Shown here: piece after piece, positions 8,701 to 23,700 of the stretch
Numbering within the stretch: the first letter of the stretch is position 1
How the letters are laid out: every line of letters starts with the position of its first letter
Made by a program: the position numbers and the translations under genes
Assembly: GCA_964019695.1 (NCBI GenBank)
Contig: OZ026524.1
Coordinates: 64,735,066 to 64,799,065 of the forward strand
From: Loripinus fragilis
Taxonomy: Eukaryota > Mollusca > Bivalvia > Lucinida > Lucinidae
Direction: 5' to 3'
Length of the DNA: 64,000 nucleotides
Notes under the pieces: generated by a model
Seen by the model: only the letters and a program-made list of their open reading frames with translations
What the model was told of the DNA's origin: nothing
The model's database searches: none

Positions 8701-11700
8701 ACATGTTTGTGCCAGCTGGAAGTCATAACACTCCACGGTCAAGCCTTAAATAAGCTAAAGGTGGCACGTCACTTTGCGACGTCACTCAGACGTTAAAACG
8801 TCAAGAAAATTGAAAACACCTTTTTCTAATTAAAAACAGGATACATTTTTCAACAATATATTGTATGTTGACTCTTTTGTCAAAAATGCACACGGAATTA
8901 CACATCGGCCTACACTAAATGCCTTAAATGTTTTTGCAAAAATACTTACTTGTTAAAGAACCTGGAAAATGTTTACATATTCTTGAATTTAGTTGTATTT
9001 AGTTTTCATTGATGAAGTTGGCACCCATCTCTACCAGACTACAGGACGTATCCAGATGACATACGAGCGCATATTAAAATATACAAGTTTTGGATCGCCA
9101 ATAATAGCGCGCAAATGCATGCAGGATTCATAGGTTTTAAAAACGTCTGTTTCAGAGTAAAGACTTACGTCATCCTTACGTCACTAAATTATGTTCGCTT
9201 CTATGCATGTTACTGTTTGTGACGGCCCTAGAAGGCGAATACATAAAGTAAAAGGCCCTGTATCATTAGCCAGTTATAACGTGACTGTTAAAAGCGTGCG
9301 ACGCTGCCATTTATGCAATAATATATTTCAAAAGGCGAACAACGAAAGCATTATAACGCCTTTAACGAGCTACATTACGGGAATAAACGTTACATTTAAA
9401 AACTAATACATTTCAAAAAACGTAATGACGCATTGCAAAAGGCGTACTAACACTTATAAAAGAAAGGTGGAATAACGCAGCAAAAAACAACAACAAAAAA
9501 ACCCGACGTTATAACGCGACTCAAAAAAGCATAACGATATATTTTAATTTCAAAAAGATTTGCGTTAGTACGACTTTCGGATTGCGTAACTACCCTTTTT
9601 GCGATTTTTAAATAGTGCGCTATCGTTGCTTCAAGGTGCGACGTCATGTGATACATCATTAATACATAAGCATTAAGTTAACGTTTCTACGTTACGTTAG
9701 CTTGTGTCCACTTTGTATTTTTTGAGGTTATGGCACACACGATGCGGTGGGAACCATCGACTTTTACCCTAATGGAGGCGAGCACCAGCCTGGCTGTTCT
9801 GAACAACCAATCACAGGTTCACAAATAGCAGGTTCACTGATAACAGGATCTCTAAATTTGGCCAATTTAACAGGTACATATACGAGCAAGTTTCCAGCAA
9901 AATGTGCACGTTGGCATGTGCGCCCATCGATGACTCAGATCAGCCTGCGCATCCGCGCAGTCTGATCAGAGTCTTCGATGGGCTGGCGCTTTATGGGTAG
10001 CCAAGAGTGCAACGTTTCTTCAAGCGAAATACTTAAACTCTGTTTAGGCTTTGCGGGTGCACAGACTAATTTGAATCCTCGCTGTAAGTACATGACAACT
10101 TGTCCCTTATGCTGGAATCCGGCTCAATTATAGTTAACATTGCACGACCCTTGGGTCTGCACTCTACTCAATATGTGAGTCCGTCCGTCCGTAAGCAGTT
10201 AGTGAAAATGCTCATAATGTTATATTTTGATCAAGTTTTCCATACAAATGCATTTCAACATAATCTTACCACTGGCATGTGTAACAGTCTTTTATGATTG
10301 ACGAGGGTTGACTGAGGATCATTTCAGCCGGTTGTGGTAAGTTATTAAAATGCTCATATCTCTTGAACCGGATGGTATATTTTGGTCGAATTTTTGCACT
10401 CTTAGTTATTTTAACCTTGTCCAGCCCCAGGTATGCAAAAAGAGTGACGTGGCTTTGCCCGGCATAAACTTGGCCGGTTGATGTCTTTTTTTTATTGAAT
10501 ATGGCCATAATTCTGGAACCGTAGCATATATTTTGATCAAATTTTGCATTCTTAATACATTTTTTTTAAACTGGCAGGGAAAATGACAAAGAAATTAATA
10601 AAAATAGTCAGGCCTGGATTCGAACCATTGTGAGTCAGGCTGTTGGATTATACCTCTACAATATTAACCCCATCCTGACCTTTATGCATGAATAAATTAC
10701 AGTTATAACACTGAATATATATTTTTCGTGATGGATCGTGTGCAATCGGTATATTCCGAGCAATTACGGAAATAAACGTCTTGGTGCAATTGCTATAATA
10801 TCCGTCGATAACTCCAAAAAGTTGTACTTTTCACTGTAGTCGTGTGGTAAGTCCACATAACTCCAAATACTTAAATTATGGGTTCGAATCCTGCCTGACT
10901 CCACTCCACGCTTTCTTTGAAAATGTAATGAATGACAGCTTCTTTTGCCTTGGAGCCAAGAGCAGGGGTGTATGTTTGTTTTAAGGCGTATTCGCAAACT
11001 AAACTCTAACCCCCTGCATCAAAAAGTTGTCTTTCATTACATTTTCAAATAAAAGCGTGAACTTACAAAGTCTTGTGTTTAAGTGCATTTCTTATACAAA
11101 GTAAAAATGAAATTAAAGAAATAAAAGCGGGGTCAGGCAGGATTCGAACCCATAATTTACGATTTTGGAGTTATGTGGACTTACCACACGACTGCATGGG
11201 AGCGCAGTGGCTAAGTGATAGAGTGCTTGACTCGAGACCGAAGGTTCGAGCCTCGCCGGCGTCACTGCGTTGTGGTCCTTGAGCAAGACACATTTATCCT
11301 AGCTAAGTACTGGTTCAACCCAGGAAGACCAGTCCCTATATAACTGAAAGATTGTTGATGGGACGTAAAGAATCAAAACAAACAAACCACACGAATGCGG
11401 TGAAAAGTACAACTTTTTGGAGTTATCGACGGATATTAAGACGTTTATTTCCGTAATAGCTCGGAACATACCGATTGCACACGATCCATCACGAAAAAAA
11501 TATATATTCAGTGTCATAACAGTAATAATTAATTCACGCATAAAGGTCAGGATCAGGTTAATATTGTATAGGTATATACTAGTGCAACTTACCTATAATC
11601 TCCTTTACTTGTGCTCATTAGATTTAAATTGCAGACCAATAATAACTATGTGAGTCTTGCACGACCCTTGGGTCTGCACAATAATCACTATGTGAGTCCG

Positions 11701-14700
11701 TCCGTCCATGGTCAGTTAGTAAAAATGATCGTCACGGGTCTTGCACATTAATTTCAGTTTATTTCTTATATACTTAATGACATTAGAAACGCACCACCTG
11801 CTAAAATACTAATTTATTGTCAAAATTTTATATCTTAATTATGTGAAAAATAAAAATGACAAGTCCCGTCATTTACCTTGCATTCAATAAGAAAATCGAA
11901 ACACTGTGGTTTGTGGTTGCCTTGACGTCGCGACAATTCTGAGACAACCCGAATTTAAAAAGTCAGAGACTACCAATACCCTCCATTATAACCCCCCAAA
12001 AAAGTTCTCTAACCGATGTTTGTTCTTTAAAGCAAAAATAAAGAAAAGATCAAATCATGAAGTTAAAGGCCTCTGGCAACGTTCCTTTCGTCTACATGAT
12101 GTCATTTACTTTTCGACGTAATTGGCCATTTATATCCTAAGGAACAGGAATACTCGAAATCTTTAAGTGAAACCAAATACCCCTTAACAGGTTGCATAAG
12201 AGATATAACTAATGCGACATGCACTAACATCTTCCGCCTGTTATTGCAGTTTGAAAGAATAAAACTGACGTTCGCAAAGAAACGCTGCGCCTGGAAATGT
12301 AATTAAATGGTTATTTCCGAAACCTTTTGTGTTTTTCCATTGGTTAAGACATCTGGCTACTAGCTCAAAGTGTTTAATTTCAAATTGCAATAACCTCACA
12401 TCTGTCAGACGACAATTATTGAAAAATACTTACGTCGGTGTTACGTCAGAATGAACGGCATGAGCAAATCGAAATTATGGCACATCATGGTCCATTGTGT
12501 ATGGGGATAGAAAATGATAAAGAAACAGTCTCATATCAAAATTGTGGGAGAAATTGTTAATTTAAAATGGTGCGTTTCTAAAGTCCCTCAGTATACATTA
12601 AAACATATGGAACCATTTACTTATGTGTGTGTGTGTGTTTTATGTAGTCGATTTCCTTTGATTTGAATCCTACTGGGAATGAGTTTTAAAGGAGTTTGCG
12701 TGTAAATTGCATTAGACAAAAAAAAATGATTTATTTCAGTATTTAATACTAGTATATACATTTAGAAACATAAAACCAGGTTAAATGGGTGGGGAAATCT
12801 GTGTCGGTGTTATGTAAAGAGGACCAACTTTATTGTGGGTTAAAACAAAAACAGTTTTTACCTATTATTTTCACACTTTTTGTGCTCTCTCCAAACGTGT
12901 TAAAAACCTTTATGGAGTAGATCTAATATATTGTTTATATACCAAGTTCTTATTCTAGTTATTTTAGTTACAGATATATCTCGGGAGAAGTTCTTTTATT
13001 TACATGTATATTAGATGCGGTACCTTTAGTTACCAAAACTCAGGATGGATAATTTAAATTGCATATATTATCAGATATGTAATTTTAATTTCAAATATAT
13101 TTGCATGGGTAATGTTGGCCTTATATTTTGTAGTTGGTTACACATATAGTTTAATAGGTAGTTTAGTTACAAATATATCTGGGCAGGTAATATTAGTTAC
13201 ATATATATCTGGAAAGGTAATTTGAGTTACAAATGTATCAGGATAGGTACATGTAATTTTTGTTATAAATATATCTGGATATGCAATTTTAGTTACAAAT
13301 ATAACTGAAAAGGAATTTTTAGTTACAAATATATCTGGGTAGGTAATTTTAGTTACACATATATACTAGACGTGTTATTCTAATTCCAAATATATCTAGA
13401 CTGGTAAATTTGTTTACAAATATATCTTGATTGGTAATTTTGGTCACATATATTTTAGGATACATATTAGGTAGTTAGTTGAGGTATTAAATGTCGACTA
13501 ACTGCACTTTGTAGTTTTCTAAAATGCATTCATCATAAATGTAAAATGTAACACGAAGAAATTCATACTGGATTTCTTAATTAATTTCTTAATATTTATT
13601 TCCAATACAGGAATAGCCAGCTCACTGACCTGCAGCCATTCTAGATCTAGGGACTTATTTATAGAATCTATAAATTCTAAGTGTCGTTTCTATGGTCACG
13701 GGTGCCGATCATCGGACAGTTTCGAGAACGGGCAATGCCTAGGTTGTCCAACTGGAGGTTGTCCTTTTATGGGGTATGATGCTGACCGGACTCGCTCTAC
13801 CGGTGTGTTTTTCTTGAGCACGTCTGGGTCTTCACCCTATTGTGGTATGTATATCATCAACCAGTTAGTATTGTTTGTCAAAATTGACCCGAGATATATG
13901 AATATTCAATGACCTTTTACTCAGTATTCGTGAATCTTCGTAAAAAGTGTGCTTTAGAGTGTTGTACAATTACTAATCTGGAAGAAATTAATCACAACTC
14001 CCCGATAGCCTAGTGGATAGTTGAGTGTTTTAGCACTCAAAAGATGTGGCTTCGAGTCCAGTAGCATCTTCGTTTTTTTTTCATTTTTCGGTCGATTTGC
14101 TAGTTTCTTTGTCTTTATTTTTGATTTTGTGCACACCTGGATACATTTATTTGAATTTGGCAAGCGTTTATGCAAAAAATACAGCACCGTGAATAATTTC
14201 AATCAGCCTTCATGTGATTAGCTCTTTGCACGCTGAATATTTTTGAGACTTTTGTTATCATCTGCTGACTTTAAATCAAAATTAACTTTTTCAAAATTCT
14301 TTCAGTAACACTATCAGAGTGTCAAATGGTCTGTATCCAGATCAGAACTGACTTTCTGTTAGTACTGAACTGGGTCCAAACTATTTGCAAATGTTATTTC
14401 AGCTGACAAGGAAAGAGAGGGGAACTTAGGGAATAATGAATACAAAAGCGGCTATATTGAACTAAAAGATGTAAAGCTTATCACAAGATGATGTAAAATA
14501 TACGAACAGTATTAGCTTAAAAAAGAAAGCAATTCGACAAATTATATTAAAAGGTTCCTTCCAAATTTCGATCCAGGTATGCTTGATTTGTAAGTAGTCA
14601 ACCAACCACTAGGCTATCAGACCATTTGCATTAACGAATTGACATTATCTTCATATTCTCTGTAAAGGCGTGACCAAGGCCGGGGTATTCCACGAAAACG

Positions 14701-17700
14701 CACGAATATCACGAAGATTTTGGCGAGAATTAATCAGTCTAAGGTCAATTTTGGCAGACTATACTAGACAGGTACCTAACTTTACACAATACAATTAAAT
14801 GAAATAAAACATGGTGCTGGTGTTTTATTTACTTGCAAGCTGTCGTATTGTAATTGGGTCTCGACACGAGAAAACATATCTTCCGGATTTTGCGAACAAC
14901 ACAGGCGCAGACCAGCTTGCGCATTCGCGCAGACTGATCATCGTCTTTGTTATTCGCGTTTTAGAAAGTACCATATCTAGACTTGCTACAAGCGAAATTT
15001 CAATTTTCTGGCTAGTTTCTGTGGCTGAGGAGACTGGTTTGAGTCTCGCTTTTTCAGAAACCCCGAAGACAGGTGCGCATATGTGTACAAACACTTAGGT
15101 TGTAACAAAAACTGAAACTCTCAATTTCTGTGAGTTCAGAGGCTTTTCTTCGAAACATTATCATCCCCAACTTGGTATAATGAATGCAAGTAAGTATTAT
15201 TTTATAGCCTCTAAGTCATTAAATATGACAAAGTGTTTGAACATATTTTCTGAGCATTATGAAATTCATTCTAAATGCGAACTGAACGCATGGCAATATT
15301 TCACTGTTCATAAAATATAATGTCACCAAGGTAAAATCTGCTACAATTGCACTGCAAAGTATCTTTAAAAATGCAGGTGAGATAAAAAACAACAACAATA
15401 TTTTTGATCATTATAATACACACGACTTTGGACTCTTCTTCTTTATCGTTCATTCCACCTCATTTGGTAGCTTCTTCTCTTTTGTCATAAGCGCATGCGC
15501 TTCATTCATTACTTATATTTAAGAGGATACATGTACCTATTTTAAGCAAATGGACGTTTTGAGAAATAATCTGATGAATAGGTATATACACTATCAAAGT
15601 TTCAAGGTCCATGCGCGAATCCAAAAAATCTTGTCAGTGGGGGTCCTATTTTTTCCTCTCATCTCAACTGATTCACAGAGGGTCATACGGACCTACATCA
15701 AGAAGCAATTGGACCTAGGGGTCCAATTGCTTCAGTTGGACCTAGAGGTCCAATTGCTTCTTAAAGGCAGGGAGAGGGGGCAAAAGTATTTTAAAGAAAC
15801 ATACAGCAACTTGTTATTTTCTAGGTGGGGAGCAAGGGGTCTGTGGTCTGTGACCATGTCTCTGTATGACCATACTCATCTGTGTGTTTTATATTCAGAT
15901 ATATTTAAATATTTATGAATATGATCCCTTTATTGATACATCTGTTTAACAAAATGCCTAGTATGATTTAAAGAATCAAAATAAGTACAAATAACATTTG
16001 GAGAACAACACCTAGGAAATGATGCAATATAAGTATATGATTTTTAGGCTCTTTCTTCAAATTATGAAGTGACGAACTTGAAAGTGTGATATTATCGCCT
16101 AATTGACATTTAGTGTACTTTGACCCATTTAAGGCTAGCGTCTTTTTGTGGAACATAGTCAACAGTGTAGAACCAGAACAGACGCTGCAGAACGCGGCGT
16201 TTGACCAGGGTCTCAACTATTTGCTTATATGTTCTATTGAAATTTAAATAAAAATGAAAAAGAAAAGAAAAGAAAGAAATAGCATCCATGAAAACAGAAA
16301 TTGACTGTTCCAATTGATAACAGTGGGAAATTCCATTCTGCTTAAATAGATAAATAGAAAGTGATAAAACATGTCTTTTGTGATTTAGTTTACTATTTTT
16401 TACGATTCTAAGCCCATATGATCTTAGCTGTTAATTGGACGATAAACACAAACGCACACACTCACTCACACACTCACTCCTAGACCAGACGTTATGTGAT
16501 ACTTTTCTTTTATCTGATTTAGGTCACGAGTACTTTGTTGAAATTCAAGTATCAGACAGGATGCTGCATACGTATGGCGAGTTTATTATAACACTGGTGG
16601 GCACACACCACTCAAGTGAACCACTGAACTTTGACAGGTTAGTTTTCTAAGCATGGCTAAAATCTTTGCAGTCCCGGTAATTTTTCATGGTTTTGTTGTC
16701 TGCCGATTGTTTCAACATCAACTGTTTCAAAAACATCTTACAGGAATACCATCTGGGTGTCAACCAGTTTGGATGCAGATAATGCCTGACAAAATGTCGG
16801 GACTTATCTGGGTTCAAACTTTTGCAAAAGTTAGCTATGGGAGTGTAGTGGTTCAGTGGTAGAGTGTTGATTCGAGACCAAGGGGCCGCACGTTCCAGCC
16901 TCACTGGCGTCACTGCGTTTTGGTCATTGAGCAAGACACATTTATCCTAGCTTAGTACTGGTGCAACCAAGGAAGACCCGTCCCTGTATAACTGAAAGAT
17001 TGTGGATGGGACGTAAAGAATCAAATAAATCAAACAAACAAACAAACCAAGTTTAGCTGTAGACGACAAAATTTGCTGGTAGCAGAGAAAGAGTAAATTA
17101 TTAGCCTGACAGCGTTGTCCTCTGAAAAGCTTTGCAAACAAAATCACTGAATGCTATTTCCCCCTTCAAATATCCACAAATCCGTCCTCTAGTTTTCAGA
17201 GGTTGATATATTAGACACTTTTCTTATACCACTCTCTAGAGAGCTAAAATAGCATGATCATGGACTGCATGAAATTGACATGATTTGCTGATTCACTCCT
17301 CCCAGGTAAAAGACCTTTAATGGATTTTAGCAACAGTTTTGTATTGTTTGTTCATTTTCTTTGTTTGAATAAACAAAATGTTAAAAAAGGTATTTAATGG
17401 TTTATATTCTGCATTCTAAGAATTTATATACGTTCCAAAATGCAAAATACCACATTAAGATATTTTAAAAATTTTGCTCAAACGTGTGAGAAACTCCCTA
17501 AATCTAGTTACAAAAGCACTGAAAGTAAAACAAAATCCATTTACAGTTGAAAAGTCACTTTACATTACAGTTATCAACTTCAATTGCACATCACTCATTG
17601 TAAAGATTAACCTTTTATGATTGCTTCATACAGATTTTCATTATTCTAGCTAGTGGAGGTAGCTGAATACTGAATATTTTGGTTTGAAAATAACCTTGTT

Positions 17701-20700
17701 TTTAACGTCGAATGCAGGTTCTGTCGCGACAAGGCTCATTTTAACAGTCTGAGTGTGTTTTATCTGTATTGATGTAAAGCTGGATTATTTTACTTCTATT
17801 GCAGTTTAATGCAAGCCTACGACCACGGTGATGTCGAACGTCATGTTGTTTCAACACATAATAATTTAGGAAGAGTGAGATCAGTAAAACTAGAGTTTGT
17901 TAAAGCTAGTACTTTGGCAGGTGTTACAGCTATGAGATACATTAAAGTTCACAGTGTTACAGTTAAACCAGCTGACGGATCCTTTACGTAAGTAATTTAA
18001 AAGCTATCATTTTACAAGGTGTTTTAGCTATGAGATACATTTATGTTTATAGTGTTACAGTTAAACCCGCCGACAGATCCTTTACGTAAGTTACTTAAAA
18101 GCTATCATTTTACTTGGTGTTTTAGCTACGAGATACATTAAAGTTCATGGTGTTACAGTTAAACCAGCTGATGGATCATTTACGTAAGTTATTTAAAAGC
18201 TATCATCTTACAAGGTGTTTTAGCTACGAGATACATTAAAGTTCATTGTATTACAGTTAAACCAGCCGATGGATCATTTACGTAAGTTACTTAAAAGCTA
18301 TCATTTTACAAGGTGTTTTAGCTACGAGATACATTAAAGTTCATTGTGTTACAGTTAAACCAGCCGATGGATCATTTACGTAAGATATTTAAAAGCTATC
18401 ATTTTACAAGGTGTTTTAACTATGAGATACATTAAAGTTCATTGTGTTACAGTTAAACCAGCCGATGGATCCTTTACGTAAGTTACTTAAAAGATATCAT
18501 TTTACAAGGTGTTTTAACTATGAGATACATTAAAGTTCATTGTGTTACAGTTAAACCAGCAGTATATGGATCATTTAAGTAAAGCTACCGCATTACAAAA
18601 TATAAAGTTCATAGTTTCACTGTAAACCTGGAGATGGATCCTTAAAGAAGGTAAAGCTACCACATTACGAGGTGTTATAGATATGAGGTAAATTAAAGTT
18701 CATAGTTTCACTGTTAAACCCGCTGATGGATCCTGTACGTAAGTAAAGCTACCACATTACAAGGTGTTAAAACTATGAGGTAAATTGAAGTTCATAGTTT
18801 CACTGTTAAACCCGCTAATAGATCCTTTACATAAGCAAAGCTACCACATAACAAGGTGTTAAAACTATGAGGTAAATTTCACTGTTAAACCCGCTAATGG
18901 ATCCTTTACGTAAGCAAAGCTACCACATTACAAGGTGTTAAAACTATGAGGTAAATTGAAGTTCACAGTTTCTCTGTTAACCCGCTGATTGATCCTTTAC
19001 ATAAGTAAAGCTACCACATTACAAGGTGTTAAAACTATGATGTAAATTGAAGTTCACAGTTTCACTGTTAACCAGCTGATTGATCCTTTACGTAAGTAAA
19101 GCTACCACATTACAAGGTGTTATAGCTATGAGGTAAAATCTCGATAAGCCTTGCGATTCAACAAGCATTCTCAAAGCCTCGCCTTGTAAACTTGATATCA
19201 AAAGACACTCACCTAGTATTCTCTATATCTCGACAAGCCTCACGATTCAACAAGCAGTCTAAATGTCTTGCCTGATAGAATTTATATCAAATGACCCTTA
19301 CTTAGTTTTTCCTATTTATTTTGCTTATTTGGACAAGCGCATATCATTTCCCTGCTAACGTAAATTTTATGCCTAGGCCGACATTCACACGTCCAAAAAC
19401 GGCAGAGGATCTTGTGAGACTGCGCAGTAGTAAAGGACAGCCTGAGCCTTTACTGCTCGCTCAATTGATATTAATAGACTTTTCGCTTACTGTAAAGGCA
19501 GCAACTTTAGTATTCATATCTGGGCGTGGTTCGGCTATTTCATCTCCTAAGGAAGGGAAATCAGGGGCCAATTTCATCAACGAGTTTACGACGTGTTTTT
19601 GTCTTAAAAACATCGTACGAAGTTCGTACGTTAAAAATCGGGTTTCATCAAGCTATTGAACTTTGCGATCTTCTTACTTTTTGTCGTATATTTAAGACAA
19701 ATATTTAGGTGTCGCAGCTGACATCTTTGTCTTAAATATTACTTACTTACTACTTCAGGGGCCAATTTCATCAACGAGTTTACGACGTGTTTTTTCTTTT
19801 CACTTTACGACGTGTTTTTTCGTTTCACTTTCCCTTTGGTATCCTGGGTCAGGTGTGGTACTTGATTGTATCGATTCCTGATCTTTGCACCATTACTTAC
19901 TTTTTTTGTCTTAAAAACATCGTACGAAGTTCGTACGTTAAAAATTGGGTTTCATCAAACTATTGAACTTTGCGAACTTCTTACTTTTTGTCGTATATTT
20001 AAGACAAATATTTAGGTGTCACAGCTGACATCTTTGTCTTAAATATTACTAACATACTACTTAGCTACCAAGGCTGCTGCATTTCACACGATTCTAGAGG
20101 CTGAAGAGCAAAAAATCGGCAAAGGTTTAAATACCTTGAAAGTACTAAAATCATGACCCCCTTTACATACATGTACTATATGGTTTACCAAAATGAGAAA
20201 ATAAGATCCCATTTCCTTGGTGCTTATGAGTTATTTATTTGTCCAAGTAACCTCTCCCACCCCTTCCCCTACCACGCGATACCTACTGTCACCAAGTGAT
20301 TAGCTTATGGCCACCATGCCGTCAGTAGCTTAATTTATTCATAACAATCGCGTATAAGGGAAATCATTCTGTAATATTTTTGTACTTTTTCACATGTCAC
20401 CATTGCTGAAAATACTAATATACACATTAAATTGTGCGGGTAAGTCATCGTCCATTTGCATAACTGCCAGGGACGACAATGATGAGAGGGCCTTTCGTCA
20501 AACAACCATATACTTTCTACATTCGATAAAGTTTCAAAAACGTTTGTCTTTGTATGAGTATGTATATGTGGGAGCTGTTTTCAAGAGCTTTCAGTAGAAC
20601 TTAACATTCTCCATGAACGGACATACATCCGGGTTAGCACAATCTCAGTTCCAACCGTATTACAAGTTGCAGTTTAGATTTTTTTACATTTTCAAAAATT

Positions 20701-23700
20701 TTGACTTGTTATCTCAAGCACACGGGGTGTGATGTTTACCTCATTTAAGCCTTGCCTCCATTTTGTGGGACGTTGGCAAACAGTGCAGACCCAGATCAGA
20801 CGCCACACAACCACGGCGGCGTCGGACCAGGTTATGTGCTCGTCCAAAAGATTAAATGGGAAAACTCCATTCGACATGTATGGGTGAACATAAAGTGTGA
20901 AAACGAGTAATTTGCGGGACGCAGTTTCATGAAACATAACATGTACCATTTTTGTTATGAAAATCTCTTTTTGTTCAAATGATAATAGTATGTCCCTCTT
21001 ATGTAGCTGTAAATGAGGGTACTCTCATTTGTTCATCGTACGTAGGCTCGGGCCCAGCATCTACCGTTCGCCCCCCAAAAAATCAGGAAATTCAAGCACC
21101 CAATTTTTTTTTGAAATTTTATCAACCCCCAAAAAATACCTTGACCTTAAGGAAATACCCAAAAATGCTTAGAAATTACCCCCAAATACAGTCCAATTTT
21201 GTGATGACCCAAAAAAAAATATCCACAAATTCTTCATACCCCAAAATAATTCATTTTTAACCCCCCCCCCCCCCCCCAAAAAAAATAAAAAAAATATTGA
21301 GATTCAAATTTTGAACCCCCAAAAAGGACCCGTGCCTACGTACATGTATGTATGAAAATATCAGAGTATCCCCCCTTGGGTTGTGAAGAAAGCCACGAGA
21401 CAACCGCCCGTAATGCCCACGACTCAGGCCCAAATATTCGAGAGCATACGAAATTTGTCGGCAGAATGGTATCTGCTACCTAGGAATGGTTCTTCATGCT
21501 ATCATTAATTTTGTGAATTGTGTTTGTTAGATGAATCTTGAGGATATCAGATTTCATAAAAAATAATGAATTTGAATTATTATTTTTCATCCAGACATGT
21601 TAGAAAATAAACTTCAGTTTCTAGTTCCTCTCAGTATATTTTGTGGTTTAAGGGAATCTTACTGATTTGTGCCTTACATGGACATGGTTTCTTATGATTT
21701 TGGGAAATCTGTCATCTAAATGTCAAAGAGTTTGGCTCCAGATCAGACCGACGTTTGACACAAGTATATGTACCGAGTTAAAGGGAATTGGTTTCCCATG
21801 GGGTATGCTGTCGCCTGCTCGTCTTCTCATGCGCGGGTCCAGGAATTTGTGTCCAGGAAACTTCAAGTTTGCAAGGTTCTTGGAGGGGGATCCAGATTTT
21901 TTCCCGGTGGTCGACTTGCTACTTTCTATGGAAACCTAACTTTTGATTTTTAAGAGGATGGAGGTCCGGACCCCCTGCCTTTATTCTGATCCGTACATGT
22001 TTTCTTCACATACCTACGTATTTTTCACTCTGTGTTATAGTCTAGTTCCCTCCCCTAGATCTACCCATCTAGGATATGCTGACAAGCTATTAAAGGGAGA
22101 GAACCAGTCTATCTGTGTTAAACCACTTTACACGGCTATATACAGTCAGCACGTGACCAATCACATGATATTTGGAGACTGGAGTTAGGCAAAGTTAAAC
22201 ATACAACGTTTTTAGTGAAACGCAATTTTTTGTTCTTACGAACAATTTAAGATGTTTTGATGAAACTGAAGTACGTACTTCTCAGAAAACAACGTACGCA
22301 CAATTTAAGATATATCTTACGAACTTTATTGATGAAATTGGCCCCTGCATTTCACACGATTCTAGAGGCTGAAGAGCAAAAAGAATCGAGAAAGGTTTAA
22401 ATACCTTGAAAGTACTACAATCAAGACCACCCTTTACATACTATATGGTTTACCAATATGAGAAAATAAGACCCCCTTTCCTTGGTGCTTATGAGTCAAG
22501 TAACCTCACCCCCCCCCTTTCCCCTACCACACTTTATACTGTCACCAAGAGATTTGCTTATGGCCACCATGCCGTCAGTAGCTGAAGGAGCATTGACGGC
22601 TTGGGCCTTATACGCCTATTTTTCTGATTCCCAGAACGCTGCTTTTGAGCTTTTAGTGGGGTGCATGTAGTATCAGTGCAATAGGTGAATCTAATGGAAA
22701 TTGCCAGCTAGCAAAATATTTTCAAAATTCCTACACAATCGAGAGGTAGAAAGAGGAGGAGGTCTGAAATTTCATGAAAATAAAAAGTGCTTTAAAAAGT
22801 GATTTCTGCACGTTTTCTTGATTTATTTGGTAGTCATGGTGATATCTATTGAACATACCATATGCAGAGTATTAACGAATCACGATAATTGATGAAATTG
22901 ATTTAAAAACAAAATATGTTTTGTAATAGAATAATTTTGGGGAGATAATTTAGAAGTTACCTGTACATGTTTGACTACATGTACCGTAAATAATGCAAAA
23001 GTGAAAGCTCAACAAAAGAAATAAATATTTTTTGAAGGAATGAAAGTGTCCCATTTAGCATTGGAAAGTAAAACTGATTCTAACTAGATCCTTTGAATAT
23101 TACTTTTGCTTTGTTTAAAGGGCATAGCATATTAAATGTATTTAAAGTGTGCGAATATTTATGGTATACATTATGCATGTAAATCCCTATATGAGACAAT
23201 ATATTGAACACTAAAGTATTAATTTTTTATAACTCTTTGCATGCCAGTGGATGTCGTCTGCCTATAGCCTTTTGCAAACAGTTTGAACCCAGATGAAGAC
23301 CAACAGAATGTAGGTTTTGATCTGGATCCAAACTGTTTGACACTCTGATGGTGGTCCTGGGTGGTTTATTGTTAGAAACTTAATTTTGAAGAAAGTCAGC
23401 AGACGAAGATAGAAACATGACCAACTCCCTAGCATGCAAATAGATAAGTACAGGACGTTTGCAAAATAATGTGTCATTTAATAACAGTGAGTTTTTTTCT
23501 TATGAAAAATGCATAAAACCTGCTAATTCTACTTTAATCTTTAAGTACTTTATATTAAACTAGAACAGAATACAAAGCAATTTAGGAGATTGGTTCTAGA
23601 TAACTTCATTACTGTCATTAATTTCTTATTTGGTAGAAAATGCATTTTATGGGCTTAGGCCCAGGGTTTTTAGGCTGCTGAACATCTCCCCCCTTTGTAC

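Noticed and set aside
14811..15098. Open frames of ~90 codons on both strands
   Set aside because: They overlap completely in antisense and coincide with a dispersed repeat also found at 39610.
17988..19136. CRISPR-like array
   Set aside because: Units are contiguous duplicates of a lipase exon end in a eukaryotic intron, with no variable spacers.
20085..22590. LTR retrotransposon (direct repeats A and A' ~2.26 kb apart)
   Set aside because: No TG...CA ends, primer-binding site, polypurine tract or pol frame; better explained as tandem duplication.
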